From Centrapalus pauciflorus (taxonomy: Eukaryota; Streptophyta; Magnoliopsida; Asterales; Asteraceae), in contig JAANYP010004711.1 of the NCBI GenBank assembly GCA_020465985.1, positions 670,610-734,609 on the forward strand: a stretch of DNA of 64,000 nucleotides, in the 5' to 3' direction. The notes under the pieces are model-generated. The model did no database searches, had not been told where the DNA came from, and worked only from the letters and a program-made list of their open reading frames with translations. Shown here piece by piece: positions 47,698-59,713 of the stretch. How positions within the stretch are numbered: position 1 is the first letter of the stretch; each line of letters begins with the position of its first letter. The position numbers and the translations under genes are program-made.

Positions 47698-48214
47698 GTT
47701 GACCTTAGTAGAGTTTTGTTTCTTTTTATAGCAGTAGTCTTTCTTTCTTTTTTATAGTAAGTAAGTAGGATATTATATTTTCTTCTTTTATTTATGAAAA
47801 ACAAAAGAAAAAAAGAGAGAAAACCATACAAAATTCAAAAAAAAAAGAGAATATCAGAAAAGGAGTTAAGTCTTAGATACATAGGTTCAAAGTGACGAAA
47901 ATTAGCATAGTTAGTACAAGCTCTAAGTGTTTAGCTTTCACACATAATGCATCTAAAATTCTAAGTGTTATACATTATCTAGTTTGATATGTTGGTAGGC
48001 ATAATACATATAGGGAGTCTCAAGGCTAATAAAATATTCAAGAAAAAGTCAAACGTGTCACTGACTTAGATGTATGACCAATCAGTCTTAATTTTTATGT
48101 TAGAGACATACAGACTTTGATTCTAAATGAGGTATGCAAACTTTCTGGGGATGTATAGCAACATCAGATACATCTTAAAATGGAAAGGATAGAGAAATCG
48201 TACTGGGTTGAGAG

Positions 48215-48410
48215 TCAAAACAAGTAACTCTGTTGTACGTAAGTACAGACCTGTTTCCTCTGTTTTGATTCGAGTTAGCAAGATAAGTCGCTTTGTTGTA
48301 CGTCGGTACAGACCTGCCACCGCTGTCTTGCTAGCTTTAAAAATAAACCTTAAGACAATCTAAGACACTTTGTTGTATGTAAATACAGACCTGTGTTCGA
48401 TGTTTGCCTT
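48215..48410 (+). repeat. C4 tandem hairpin cluster (three hairpins)
   Basis: A: 48215-48268, stem tcaaaaca/tgttttga, inner tgtac-gtaa-gtaca. B: 48276-48333, stem tagcaaga/tcttgcta, inner tgtac-gtcg-gtaca. C: 48352-48410, weaker outer stem aagacaat/tttgcctt, inner tgtat-gtaa-ataca. All three share a ctttgttgta...tacagacctg core, so they look like diverged copies of one 55-60-nt unit. Confidence 0.82.
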
Positions 48411-49805
48411 TTAAAGAAAGTTTGCAAATACCAAAAAGTTATAATCATTGTGTGTATGTCTTGATCATAAAAGTATGTCTATGTATGAGTCACGTAAGAT
48501 AATTTCATGATAAATAAAAAGGCCAAGGGATATTCTGAAATGTAACATGTTTAAAGGGAAAATAATACCAACAATCGGCTAGAAATGTATGTCACGACAA
48601 ACAATCAAAAGAATAAAAAATTCCTAAGTGTGAAAGTTTAAGTACTGAAAGTGCGTATTTGACGCCGCTATCTGATTGAACATTTCTTTGACGATACTCG
48701 TCAAAAATACTCTGTTAAGTGTTTAGTATAGGTTGTAAATTTTAAATAATGTAGTTTAGTCTAAGTTTAATTTTTGTTCACAATTTTTACTTTAATTTAT
48801 CTTAGTTTATTTTATTTTTAAATTTTATTTTTATTTTTACTTTTACATAGGAAAAAGGTCAAAATTACCGAGGGTGCATTCCTAGTTGAATAAAATAAAC
48901 ATTGCGTGAAAATCTTGTGCTTAGGGTAAAGGATTTGGCATAATTTAATCTGTTACACGAAAAGGTTGAAAAAGTTGAATTTAATTCAAAGGTTTTCGAA
49001 ATTTTCAAATTTTCAAAATTAAATTCGAGTTTAACCAAAATCGAATATATATTTGAATTTGGTTGGTTCTTCGACTTTGCTGTTAAATTCGAAAGATGTC
49101 ACAAACTCGAAGGTGGTTGATATAAATAGCTCAACAGTGTCAAGTCATTATCACCTACATTCGAATTTGTGTCTTCGAGTTTACAGTGAGCGATTTCGAC
49201 TTTGTCTTCGAGTTTGCCGTTTTCGAGTTTCATACTGTTTGTCGAATTTCTGTCCATTTGTGTACGAGACTACTAGAAAATCTAGGTATAATCAACTGTA
49301 TTGTACGAGATTTAGGTGGTGTTAGACTCCAGCTGAGCCAAAATTAACGTATTTTGAAGTTGTAATGGTGGAAAGTTTGTATTTCAAAATAACAAACTTT
49401 GAACCGGTAAAAAGTCAAATTGATAACAAATATCTTTGATTAGTACCTATTAAGACTATTGGATGTAATTTTTTAAGTCTAAATTGGTTAAAATCTTGGA
49501 TTTTTGTTGTTATTCAAACCGACACGTTTGAGTTTGATCATTGTTTCGAATTTGATCATAACTTCGAATTTGGCTTCGAGTTTGTCATTAAACTCGAAGC
49601 ATCCACTAAATTCGAAACTATGGTTGTTTCGAACTTGTCATTCGAGTTTACTATTATATTCGAATTATTTGCTTAAAATTTAAATCAAACTTGTAGAAAT
49701 TCATAGGTGTTGGATTTTGTACTTATACAAGTTCAAAATAAAACAACTCTGAATTTAAACAAGTTTATGTCTATCTTAATAATTCTAATATCTTATATGA
49801 TTTAA

Positions 49806-49812
49806 TGTGCAG
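49806..49812 (+). promoter_or_regulatory. Candidate 3' splice site before C4 ORF3
   Basis: tgtgcag ends 2 nt before the ORF3 ATG (49815). C1 has tgtgcag at the same distance (14912-14918, minus). This fits production of ORF3 from a spliced RNA, as for some retroviral env genes; not demonstrated. Confidence 0.45.
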
Positions 49813-49814
49813 AC

Positions 49815-52800
49815 ATGGCAGATAGAATTTTCGTTCCTAAGCATAATATGGTCTTTTCTCCGGACCATGAGATTCCAGAGGCTCAAGCATACCGCCAGAT
49901 GGTGGATTTTTTTGTTGGATCAAGGATTTCATATGCGCTGTCACGTAATATTCAGATAGTCATCCCATATGTTCGTCAGTTTTGGGATCATTTACAAGTA
50001 GACTGTACTGTTACTCCAACAGTATTAAGGACGAGGGTTGCTGGACACCCTCTAGTATTTTCAGCTAACATGTTACGTCAAGTACCGCAGTTAGGATCTC
50101 AAGAGCAGGAAAATGGGCCGATTGACTTTCCTTTAGCAATCAGGCAAGCAGCATTTAGCAGAATGGGATACAGTTTGGATGTGACTAAGTCTTCTTACAT
50201 GAAGAGTGGGATGATAGGGCAATGGCGATACCTAGCTCACGTTTTTATGGTGTGTTTTGTTGCCAAGAAAGCAGGATTCGATTACATCGTATCGAAGATT
50301 CAATCAAGGATGATAGCGTTAGTTTACAATCAAAGATTTAGCTTCTCAGAGATGTTCTTTACAGAGTTTGTTCAACAAATAACAACTCCGGACCGAGAAA
50401 GATTTCTGCTTTATCCGAGATTCGTAATGATGCTGATAAGACATTTCCTACCGAACCTGCCACAGCTGAATGAAATCCAAAGTGTTGCGGTGATTGACAA
50501 ACGAATCTTTGCCGATTGTCAAGCTCATCGAGGAAGATTAGCTAGGCCAGTGGAGGCACCACTTTTTGGTGCGGTAGTCAATCCAGATTTCCAAGTCAGG
50601 GAAGATGCCAACTGGGCATGGGATTTACAGGTTCCACAGCAACCGCAGCAACTGCAACCGCCACAACCGAGGCCTCAGCAACAAAGGAGGAGGCAAAGAC
50701 CGTCTGCGAGACAAACTCAGGCTGCTAGGCCTTCTACGAGTAGAGTTCAAGAGCCAGTTGAAGCTGGTCCGTCAGGTGTTGAAGCTAGTACCTCAGACGT
50801 AGCTCGCGAAACTGATCAACGGGCGGAAAAATTAGAAGAGATATGGGCATCTGGTCCGAATGCAAATGAGCAAATTACTGCTGAGCTTGTTGGATAACTT
50901 CTGGAACCACCAGAATGGGAAGAAGATTTGTTTAGGAAGATAGATGAATATGTGCATGTTGAACAAGAGAGTGAATCAGACTCCGAATCAGAAGAAGTGG
51001 AAGAAATTGAGGTTGAGAAGGAGCCCGAAGATCCTTCTATCCTAATTCGCACATATGGATCCCTAGTGATGGTGATTAATCAAGAGACAGAGAAAAGAAG
51101 AGCTTCGCGGGAGTTAGATGACTCAGATTTTGAGAATGAGGAAATTACTCCTTTGATACCGGGGCAGATAGCAAAGAGACATCGCTTCATGCAGGGAGCT
51201 TCATCAGCCTCTGCTCATGAGCCAGAAATACCTACCGCCCAACCATCAGAACCCATTCCACCACCACCACTTGTTCAAACATCCTTTCCTCCACCAATCA
51301 TCCCCACTCCCATCCAATCCATACCATCCACATCATCAACCTTCATGGAAAATCAAAGGTTTTCTGAGCTGAGGAGCAAGGTTGACCTCCAGCAAGTCCA
51401 AATCTTTCAATTGACAAAAGCTATTGGTGAGATACAAACTCATAACGCAAATATTGACAAAGATAATGCTGAGTTGAAGAAGCATGTTGGAAAGGTGGAG
51501 GAAGAAATCTGGAGCTTAAAATTTTTGTTGCAGATCAAGCTGTGAGATTCGATCAATGCGATCCCTAATTGAGCAAATACTAAAAAATCTAAAGGCTCAG
51601 GGGGAGATGAGCTGTAGGGATCCGGAGGAGCAGCAAAAGGGAGATGATGAAGGCGTTGATCCTAATGCACCAAAACAGAATGAGCCAGTAGATTTTCCTT
51701 CTACTCTATATTCTGAAACTCATGGGGAGCCTAGTCAAGGTGGAGCCGAAGGAGGAGAGGAAAGTTCCTCAAAGGTTATAGAGAGCGATATGAACGAAAT
51801 CATTAAAGCTCTGATGAATATCAAGGAAGAGTCGTTAGACTTTGATTTTGATTTTGAGGATGAAGTTGAAGACCTGGAAGAAGGGGAGTTTGTGCCTGAA
51901 GACATAACAGACTGGAAATCTGATGATGAGGTTTATGTTGATGAAGACGATGAGGCGAATGAGATCATCGTTCAACAGAATACGTTCACAGATACATATG
52001 TGTCAGAAGGAAATAATATGATTGACATAGATGCGGTCAAAGCTGCTTTAAATGCTGAATCATCATCTGAGGAGCCTGCCAGAGAGCTTACTAATGAAGA
52101 AAAGAGAAAGATGTGGTTCAGGGCAGAGAATAAGGACTTAGAGTTGAAGAAAAAGAAGTGCGTCCCTGGTACTTGAGAGCTGTCAGGAAATATTCTAAGT
52201 TGGTTCTTTGATCGAGAACTACAGCTATTCATTATCAAACGAAAGGATGACCTCCAGTATCTCAAAACAAGACTGAAAGATTTCAACTCCTTGCCAAAGG
52301 TTGAGATAAAGGCGTTGGCATGGAAGGAGCTAATAAATATCGGCGACGATCCTTACGCTGAAATTATAGCTAAGATCATTAGTAAGGAAGGGAGGTCGAG
52401 AAAGTTTGAAAGGCTCAATCCGAGAGTTGGGAAATGAGTAATGGACAATACCAGAATTGATCCTCTGACTGGTAGACCTTGGATGAAAATTCAATATAAA
52501 CCAGTTAGATGTTTGAAGAAAGTCCCTCTCAAACCAATGCCACAAAATGTTTTGAATAATCTCAATTGGTGGTATGTGGAAAGTGAAACAGGTGAAGCGG
52601 TGATGGAAGACTTTGAAGAAAAAGTAATTCTTAGAGTATACGATCCACTGCACCTAGTTAATATCTCGAAAGATGACCTTCAAGTTCTACATACTCATCA
52701 AATCGCGAGTGATGCACATATGGAGTTCGAGGCTAGAAAGTATCAGAATGTAGTTAAAGTTTGTGTTGAGCAAGGCCTGTATGCTGGCAGTAGTTTAAAT

Positions 52801-52815
52801 AAATCTTGTACTTAA
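49815..52815 (+). pseudogene. C4 ORF3: ~1000-residue protein of unknown function after pol
   Basis: The ATG at 49815 (MADRIFVPKHNM) is conserved in C1. Residues 1-260 look like a folded domain (QAYRQMVDFFVGSRISYALS, VRQFWDHLQVD, GQWRYLAHVFMVCFVAKKAG, FLLYPRFVMMLIRHFLPNLP). A Gln/Pro/Arg-rich linker (about residues 275-310) follows, then an acidic stretch, a coiled coil (VDLQQVQIFQLTKAIGEIQ), another acidic region, and a conserved C-terminal block (VILRVYDPLHLVNISKDDLQ). Broken by TAA 50895-50897, a frameshift near 51550, TGA 52174-52176 and TGA 52438-52440. No transmembrane helix or signal peptide is evident, so I do not call it env. I recall similar N-terminal domains in many unnamed Asteraceae proteins. 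Confidence 0.8.
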
Positions 52816-52845
52816 TCAAAATATAAATAGTTACAAGCTATCGTC

Positions 52846-52856
52846 AAGGGGGAGTC
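52846..52856 (+). other. C4 polypurine tract
   Basis: aagggggagtc directly before the 3' LTR; identical in C1. Confidence 0.92.
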
Positions 52857-53470
52857 TGTTGGTACACCCTGTGTGACGATAACAGTCTAAGTTGTATTAG
52901 CATTTTGTCTAAGTCATGTTACAAAGTATTGAATATTAACTAGTGTTTGATATATGTGTTTCATAGTTATTGATTGTATTTTTGAACTTGATGTAATGTA
53001 TTACAAGAAGTTCAAACATAAACTCCAAAGATTAATTCAATCATAAGTTAGAACATATGTTTAAATAGAAGTTTGACTTGTGAAATTCGAATTTAGAGCA
53101 TATTCGAATTTACACATAAGGCAGATTCGAATTTGTCAAGGGGACAAATTCGAATGGGCCTTGGGCCTGTTTCGAGTTTGGCCCATGACAAACTCGAATG
53201 GATCACTATAATTAGGGATTAACTCGAATGAATAAAGGACTTTTGCAGAATTCGTGTGAGCAATTAGCAAAAGGCGATCTCGAGTTTATCAGCTGATATT
53301 GTGTTCGTTCGGAGAGAATCATCGCGTAGGTTCGTTCGTAATCAATCGTACAACGTTGTGGTAGTCTCCGTGTTCCGTGTGAGTGACATATCCGTCAAGC
53401 CGCTAACGAGGATTCCGCACTAGTTGGTGTGTGTCGCGTCTAGATAGATCTGTTAGTTCAAGACCTTACA
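52857..53470 (+). repeat. C4 3' LTR (614 bp)
   Basis: TGTTGGTACACC to ACCTTACA; differs from the 5' LTR by two indels and few substitutions. Followed by TSD aaata. Confidence 0.95.
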
Positions 53471-53475
53471 AAATA

Positions 53476-53909
53476 TCTGTTTGTCTTCATGTGACAGAAC
53501 AACGTGGGCAGGCTGTGCAGTTTTGTTTTCCACTTTGTCTTCGACTTGTAAACTGATCTTGTAGCAAAAAACAATACATGAGGACTTGGAAACATATTCC
53601 ATAAAGTGTTTAACCTGTTCACAAAGAACAGAACACTTGTAAACTGTCCAAGCTGCTCAACAGAATAGAGCAGCGTAGACAGTTTATGTCCAGCCTGTTC
53701 AGCAGACAGAACAGCTTGGACAAACTGCCTTTGTTGCAACGAATGCAACATTGTAAACAGCTTTGGGCTGATATTGCAAATCATTTTCAGGTTTCAATAA
53801 GGCATATAACAGGCCTTAAATTCAACCTTCAAATGCATCAACAGGTTTGATTAAAAATCTCCCCCTCAGATTTACAGTAGGTTTGACTAAGGCCTTTTTG
53901 TGCCTAACA
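53476..53909 (-). repeat. C5 3' LTR, right piece
   Basis: Resumes after C4 and its TSD and ends ggcctttttgtgcctaaca. Total LTR about 1.09 kb. Contains a second copy of the PPT decamer at 53857-53866 and repeats of an acagaacagcttggacaa type at 53630-53740. Confidence 0.78.
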
Positions 53910-53919
53910 ATCTCCCCCT
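53910..53919 (-). other. C5 polypurine tract
   Basis: AGGGGGAGAT on the minus strand, next to the LTR start TGTTAGGCAC. Confidence 0.82.
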
Positions 53920-54255
53920 ATCTGCAATAATCAGTCTAACCTGATTTAATCAATAATCACTATGTATTTTTACATTACATTTGCTGAAATAAAATTACAA
54001 CATCAGGGTAAAGTAAAAGATCAGTTTATATACATACTGATTTTGATTACAGATAACAACACATGTTTTTACAAGAGTACAACTAATGTACTAATGTATA
54101 TTACAACTAATGTAAATAAGAAAAGTTACAACATATGTAACAAAGTACAACTAATGTACAAAAAGTTCAATACTTGAACTGTTAGCAGATAATGGCAAGC
54201 CTGTCCAACAGATGGACAGCTTCCATTCTTCACCTACCCTGATGGTAGATGGACT
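53920..54255 (-). other. C5 3' untranslated segment
   Basis: Non-coding between the ORF3 stop and PPT. Holds short repeats of the type acaactaatgtac (54070-54160). Confidence 0.6.
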
Positions 54256-54626
54256 TTACTCCAGTGGAGGTGGTCCTTCAAACATCTTTTCAAGCTCATC
54301 CCTTGTTTCCTCTAGATCTTGAATTTCAATTATAAGGATCATAAACTTCGGATCTTGAAGTTCACCTCTTTCATAAAAGCCTCTGAGCTGATCCCAGACG
54401 ACTGCTCTCCACCTGCTTGATTGCCTGAATGAAGCTGCAAGTCTGAAGGCTGCAAGCTGTCTCAGATCCACCTTGTATAGATCTGATGCTCTCTGAAAGC
54501 ATTTCTTCTGTGTTAAGGGATCTACAAAAAATGCCCCCAACTCAGGTTCTTCAATTATCTTGCCTTCTTCAAACTCTACTCCACTAGGCAGGTTGTAGTC
54601 AATTCCTTTCATCTCAAGGGCATAAT
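54256..54626 (-). pseudogene. C5 ORF3, C-terminal piece (cut by G4)
   Basis: Ends in PPPLE and TAA at 54256-54258. Reads ALEMKGIDYNLPSGVEFEEG, then FRLAASFRQSSRWRAVVWDQ, then an acidic helix (QDLEETRDELEKMFEG). It picks up the frame that ends at 62694 when G4 and one TSD copy are discounted. No known enzyme motif. It shares position and general acidic/helical make-up with C4 ORF3 but I see no clear residue-level match. Confidence 0.68.
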
Positions 54627-56260
54627 TGTAACACCCTACTTTTACGACTAATGCCACATAAAACTTATAGTCCACGTCATCCAATCATAGGCAACATCAT
54701 CAAGGGATAAACAGCTAATTACTACTAAACATCAACATCAAGCAAGAAGTAACACGAGACGAGAACCAACCCCCGTCAGTAACGTCAGTCAACCACAGCA
54801 TGATCGCAGGTTACAGTCATCTAAAGGTTACTGGCTAATAAGCCAAACCACAAAATAGCAAGACTACTTACGAAAGTAGTCACTAATTACTGTCCACGTG
54901 GCGGGTCTCGGCTACTGCCCGCTGTATCCCTAGCCTCAGTCCTCGCACCTGAGATCCACAGTTAAGACAACAGTCAGCGGAAAGCTGGTCAGTTACTATA
55001 AACAACTTTAAAACAGTTTATAAATAGTTAGCACAATATAACGACTAGTGATCAACATGCGACCGGCCTCAACTGCCCGACGCCTCATCGGGAGCGACCC
55101 GGAATAGCCTGCATAGCCCACTCCACAAAGTAGTGGGTAATCAGGACCTCTGAGTTGGGAATGACCCAACACGTCTCTCTACTCTGCGTACTACGTCAAT
55201 ACGCGTAATCCACGTGCTCTTCGCTGTGCTAACAAGGGTCAACGTATAAAAGGATCCACACTGGACCCGGATAATAAACAACAAAGTAAATAACTCACCT
55301 GAAACACGACTACTGTCTCGCTACCAATGACGGGCTCTACAAGTCCCAGGCTTAGCTACAAATCCTGGAAACGATAAATACAATCACACTGTAACGACTA
55401 GCTACTGAATCCATAACAACTATACTACTTAATCAGGAACTCAATATCAGCCAACGGACCTGGACCCGTGAGCGCGGCCAAGAGCACGGCCACAATCGCG
55501 GTCGCGGTTGCGGTCTGGGAGCGCGGGCGCGATCCCACTGCCAGCGATCACCCTCAGCCGCCTCATCCTGATCGTGGGCGCGACCAGGGAAGCGCGGCCG
55601 AGATGTGGCGACGAACAGAGCAGGCTATGCTCTGTTTTCATACAGCTGCGGAAATCACTTCCCAATCCAATTTTTATCTATCTCACGGGTTACAAACTTA
55701 CCCCAATTCGCCTTAACTACTGAATAAAACAATTTAACCCTTTTTGATACGAATTACTAACCGTAACGAGCTTTCGATGGCTAATTCGAGCTTTAAACTT
55801 GGAGAGGAATCAAGCCCTCCAATTTTGCTTGTTTCTGATCTTTTCCTTGCTTCTTTCTCTAGATTTCAGCTAAGAAAACACTTACACACACACTTGCACC
55901 TTTCAATCTTTTGATGAAGTGAAGAAAAGGAAGCCTAAACGAATATATATACGTTTCCGGTCCCGAACTCAATTAAAACGGGTACGATACTCATTAATTA
56001 CTAGGTAGACACCCGTTAACCCAATTAATCTCAAATTAACGACTTGGGTTCAGAATGTCAATTAACTCATTAAAACAACCCCAAATCCCCAATTACTACT
56101 AGACCGGTTATTATCTCAACCGATTAAAATTACACGCAATAACAATTTATTTTACAAACTCACGTGCAATTAATCAATTAAAGTCCACCAACTCATTAAG
56201 ACAATTCTTAAAGCCAATAAATAAATTACACGTACCTGCTGCTAGACTTCGGATGTTACA
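54627..56260 (-). repeat. G4 3' LTR
   Basis: Edges TGTaacaccct and ggatgtTACA. Contains a GC-rich block (about 55460-55620) and a TATA-like run (55944-55951). The 72-codon ORF at 55447-55665 lies in the GC block and has no domain. Confidence 0.94.
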
Positions 56261-56273
56261 AATCCTCCCCTCT
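56261..56273 (-). other. G4 polypurine tract
   Basis: AGAGGGGAGGATT on the minus strand next to the 3' LTR. Confidence 0.85.
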
Positions 56274-56302
56274 AGAACTGATCCCGTCCTCGGGATCTCA
56301 AT

Positions 56303-59300
56303 TCAGGTGAATTGCTGCGGATAACGCTGTCGCATGTCTGCCTCGGGCGCCCAGGTAGCACCGGAACCCTTTTGGTACCGCCACTGCACTAACACCAGCG
56401 GGATCTCCTTCTTCCGCAAATTTTTTATCTTGCGATCTAATATAGCCTCGGGATGCTCAACATATCTCAGCTGCTCGTCTACCTCGATCTCTGTCATGGG
56501 AACCGTCTACTCATGCGGGGCCAAACATCGCCGCAAGTAACTAACATGGAAGGTAGTGTGTACCCCACGCAACTCTGGAGGCAACTCTAATCGGTAGGCC
56601 TGCATGCCTACTCGCTCGACTATACAGAACGACCCAATAAATCTCGGACTGATCTTACCTCGCTTCCGAAATCGAATCACACCCTTCCACGGGGATACCT
56701 TCAGTAGTACCCACTCGCCCACATCAAACTCTAAGTCTTTGGTCCTCTTATCGGCATAGCACTTCTGTCGACTCTGAGCTATCTGTAATCTCTCTCTGAC
56801 CACTGCTGTCTTTTTACTAGTCTGCTGGATGATCTCAGGACCTGTAATCTCTTTTTCCCTTACCTCGGTCCAACACACAGGAGTACGACACTTACGACCA
56901 TATAATGCTTCGAATGGGGGCATCTTGATGCTAGAGTCGTAGCTGTTATTATAAGCAAATTCAACTAACGGAAAATGCGAATCCCAACTACCACTGAAAT
57001 CCATCACACAAGCTCGTAGCATATCCTCCATCGTCTGGATCGTACGCTCAGACTGGCCGTCGGACTGGGGATGATAAGAGGTACTCATCTGAACTCGAGT
57101 ACCTAATGCCCGCTGTAGACTCTGCCAGAAGGTAGACGTGAATCGAGCATCTCTATCAGAAACTATCGAGGCTGGGACTCCATGACGGGAGACGATCTCA
57201 TATAAATAAACCCGAGCAAGCTGCTCCAATGTATAGGTCTCCCGGATTGGCAGAAGATACGCTGTTTTCGTAAGTCGATCTACTATTACCCATATCGCAT
57301 GATAACCACGTGGAGTTCGTGGTAACTTCGTAACGAAGTCCATCGTGATATGCTCACATCTCCACTGAGGAGTCTCTAATGGCCGTAAACGGCCATGGGG
57401 CTTTTGGTGCTCGGCCTTCACCAGCAGGCAAGTCAGACAACGCTCAACGAACTCAGCTATATCTCGTTTCATACCGGGCCACCAATACAGCACACGAACA
57501 TCCTGATACATCTTCGTACTGCAGGGATGAATAGCAAGGCGGGACTTATAGGAATCCTCCAAAATCAACTGGCGTGCATCACCGGCCCTAGGGACCCAAA
57601 CTCGACCCTGTCTCACATATAATCCTCGAGAGTCATTCTCGAACTCTTGTAACTGACCCAAAATATGCTCCCTCTGGTTGTTCTCTGTACGCATCCCGAT
57701 GGCCTGCGCCTTTCGAAGTCTCTCTATCAGGGTAGACGTCACCTCGACTCTGTAATTAGGGGTCCGACTCGAAGATCCGCGCTCCTTTCGGCTGAGCGCG
57801 TCTGCTACCACGTTCGCCTTACCCGGGTGATACTGAATGTCGTAATCATAATCTTTGACTAACTCTAGTCCCCGTCTATGATGCATATTCAGATCGCGCT
57901 GTCTGAATAGATACTGGAGACTCTTGTGATCGGTAAATAAGGTGAAAGGAACTCCATACAGATAACGGCGCCAAATCTTCAGCGCAAACACGATAGCTGT
58001 CAACTCTAGATCATGGGTCGAATAGTTCCTCTCATACTCCTTCAACTGACGAGAGGCATAAGCGATCACCCGGCCCCTCTGCATCAATACACATCCTAAC
58101 CCTGTCCCCGAAGCATCAGTATACATGACAAAATCACTGGTGCCTTCAGGCAGGGCTAACACCGAAGCCTGACACAACCGACGCTTCAGCTCCTCAAACA
58201 CGAACTCCTGGTCCTTAGTCCACTCAAACAGAACTGACTGGCGAGTCAAACGAGTCAAAGGTACTGCGATCAGCGCAAAGTCCTGAATAAATCAACGATA
58301 ATATCCTGCTAATCCCAGAAAGCTGCGAATCTCTGCTACATTCCGGGGCCTCTCCCAGCTCATAACGGCCTCTATCTTAGCTGGGTCTACAGAAACATCC
58401 TCGCCGCTAACGACATGGCCTAAGAACTGGACTTCTTGAAGCAAGAACTCACACTTCGAGAGCTTCGCATCCAACTTCTCTCGCCGCAACACACTCAGAA
58501 TCTCTCGCAGGTGCGCTGCATGCTCCTCTACTGATCGGGAATATATCAGGATGTCATCTATGAACACTATGACAAACTGATCAAGATACGGACGGCAGAC
58601 CCTATTCATCAGGTCCATAAAGGATGCTGGGGCATTGGTTAGCCCAAATGGCATAACCAGGAGCTCATAATGGCCATATCGGGTCCTGAATGTTGTTTTC
58701 GCTGTATCCTGCTCATAAACCTTCAGCTGATGATATCCCGAATGCAAGTCGATCTTTGAAAACACACTGGCCCCCTGCAACTGATCGAATAAATCATCTA
58801 TCCGCGGAAGAGGATAACGGTTCTTCACCGTCACCTTATTAAGCTCGCGATAGTCTATACACATCCTCATCGACCCATCTTTCTTTTTCACAAAGAGAAC
58901 CGGAACACCCCAGGGCGAAGTACTCGGTCGGATGAAACCACGGTCCAACAACTCTTGCAACTGACTCATCAGCTCCCTCATCTCGGTAGGAGCCAAACGA
59001 TAGGGTGCACGTGCAATGGGAGTAGCAATTGGCCCCAACTCGATACGAAACTCTACCTGTCTGTCTGGCGGCAAACCAGGTAGCTCCTCAGGGAACACAT
59101 CGTGGAACTCAGAAACGACATCGACGGCCTCTATACTCTGCTTCTCTTTCTTCACATCAACTACATATGCTAGGAAGGAGGAACAACCCTTGGCTAAACA
59201 ACGACTAGCCTGAACCGTAGAAATGAGGCCAACACTGCCCCTACTGCGCTCTCCGTACACAGGAATAACACGATCCTCCGAGACCGGTAGCCGAATGATT

Positions 59301-59713
59301 TTCTTAGAACAAGCAATGTGAGCACGCTGAGAAGCTAACCAATCCATACCTACTATGGCATCGAAACTACCGATCCTTATAGGCAGCAAATCGATCCTAA
59401 ATGGATAACCGTCTATCTCTAAGGTACACTGGGCATAAATATGCCTAACAACAGAAGCAGTGCCATCAGCAGGCTCTATGACTAATGGCTTTGACAACTC
59501 AACAGGGGAAGCAGTAAAATATGTAGTAAAGGCAAACGAAACGAAAGAACGGTTTGCCACAGAATCAAACAAAACTCGGGCACTATGACCATTTAAAATA
59601 AGCGTACCCGAAACCACGTCAGCTGTATCTCGAGCCTCCTCCGCTGTCAACTGAAAAACTCGGCCTCTGGCTGGCAGAATAGTGTCTCTACGTGCAAATG
59701 AACCAGCAGAACT
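56303..59713 (-). pseudogene. G4 pol (PR-RT-RNH-INT with C-terminal chromodomain-like tail)
   Basis: The protease active site is DSV, not DSG (59558-59566). RT (about 58300-59000) has DGSMRMCIDYRELNK, SKIDLHSGYH, MPFGLTNAPA and FIDD (58553-58564). A TGA at 58289-58291 stands where FIQDF follows YYR (Arg expected). RNase H has TDASGTGLGCVL and FTDHKSLQYLF; the integrase zinc region has HPCSTKMY and CLTCLLVKAEHQ; the DDE core has MDFVTKLP, VSDRDARF and QSERTIQTMEDMLRA. A TAG near 56505 precedes the tail (ILDRKIKNLRKKEIPLVLVQ), the Tekay-type end. Domain order RT-RNH-INT defines Gypsy. Confidence 0.93.

Larger units (their letters stand above)
47698..49814 (+). other. C4 pol-ORF3 spacer
   Basis: About 2.1 kb without coding signal. 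An A/T-rich start, the hairpin cluster (48215-48410), then a 49020-49660 stretch with many ttcgaattt, ttcgagttt and ttcgacttt words. It ends with tgtgcag just before the ORF3 ATG. Confidence 0.8.
40149..53470 (+). mobile_element. C4: Ty1/Copia SIRE-like retrotransposon with ORF3, best-preserved copy
   Basis: 13.3 kb with exact TSD aaata (40144-40148 and 53471-53475). Order: LTR, PBS, leader, ORF1, conserved TAA, pol, spacer, ORF3, PPT, LTR. The two LTRs differ mainly by two indels, suggesting fairly recent insertion. PR, INT and RT catalytic motifs are intact, but several frameshifts and stops make it non-functional as read. Confidence 0.95.

Noticed and set aside
49815..50897. ORF3 as a retroviral env gene
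   Set aside because: Position fits, but there is no signal peptide, furin-like site or clear transmembrane helix; calling it env would overstate the evidence.
55447..55665. 72-codon Arg-rich ORF, repeated at 61879-62097
   Set aside because: Identical placement in both G4 LTRs explains the repeat; GC-rich composition, no domain, and it falls in the LTR.
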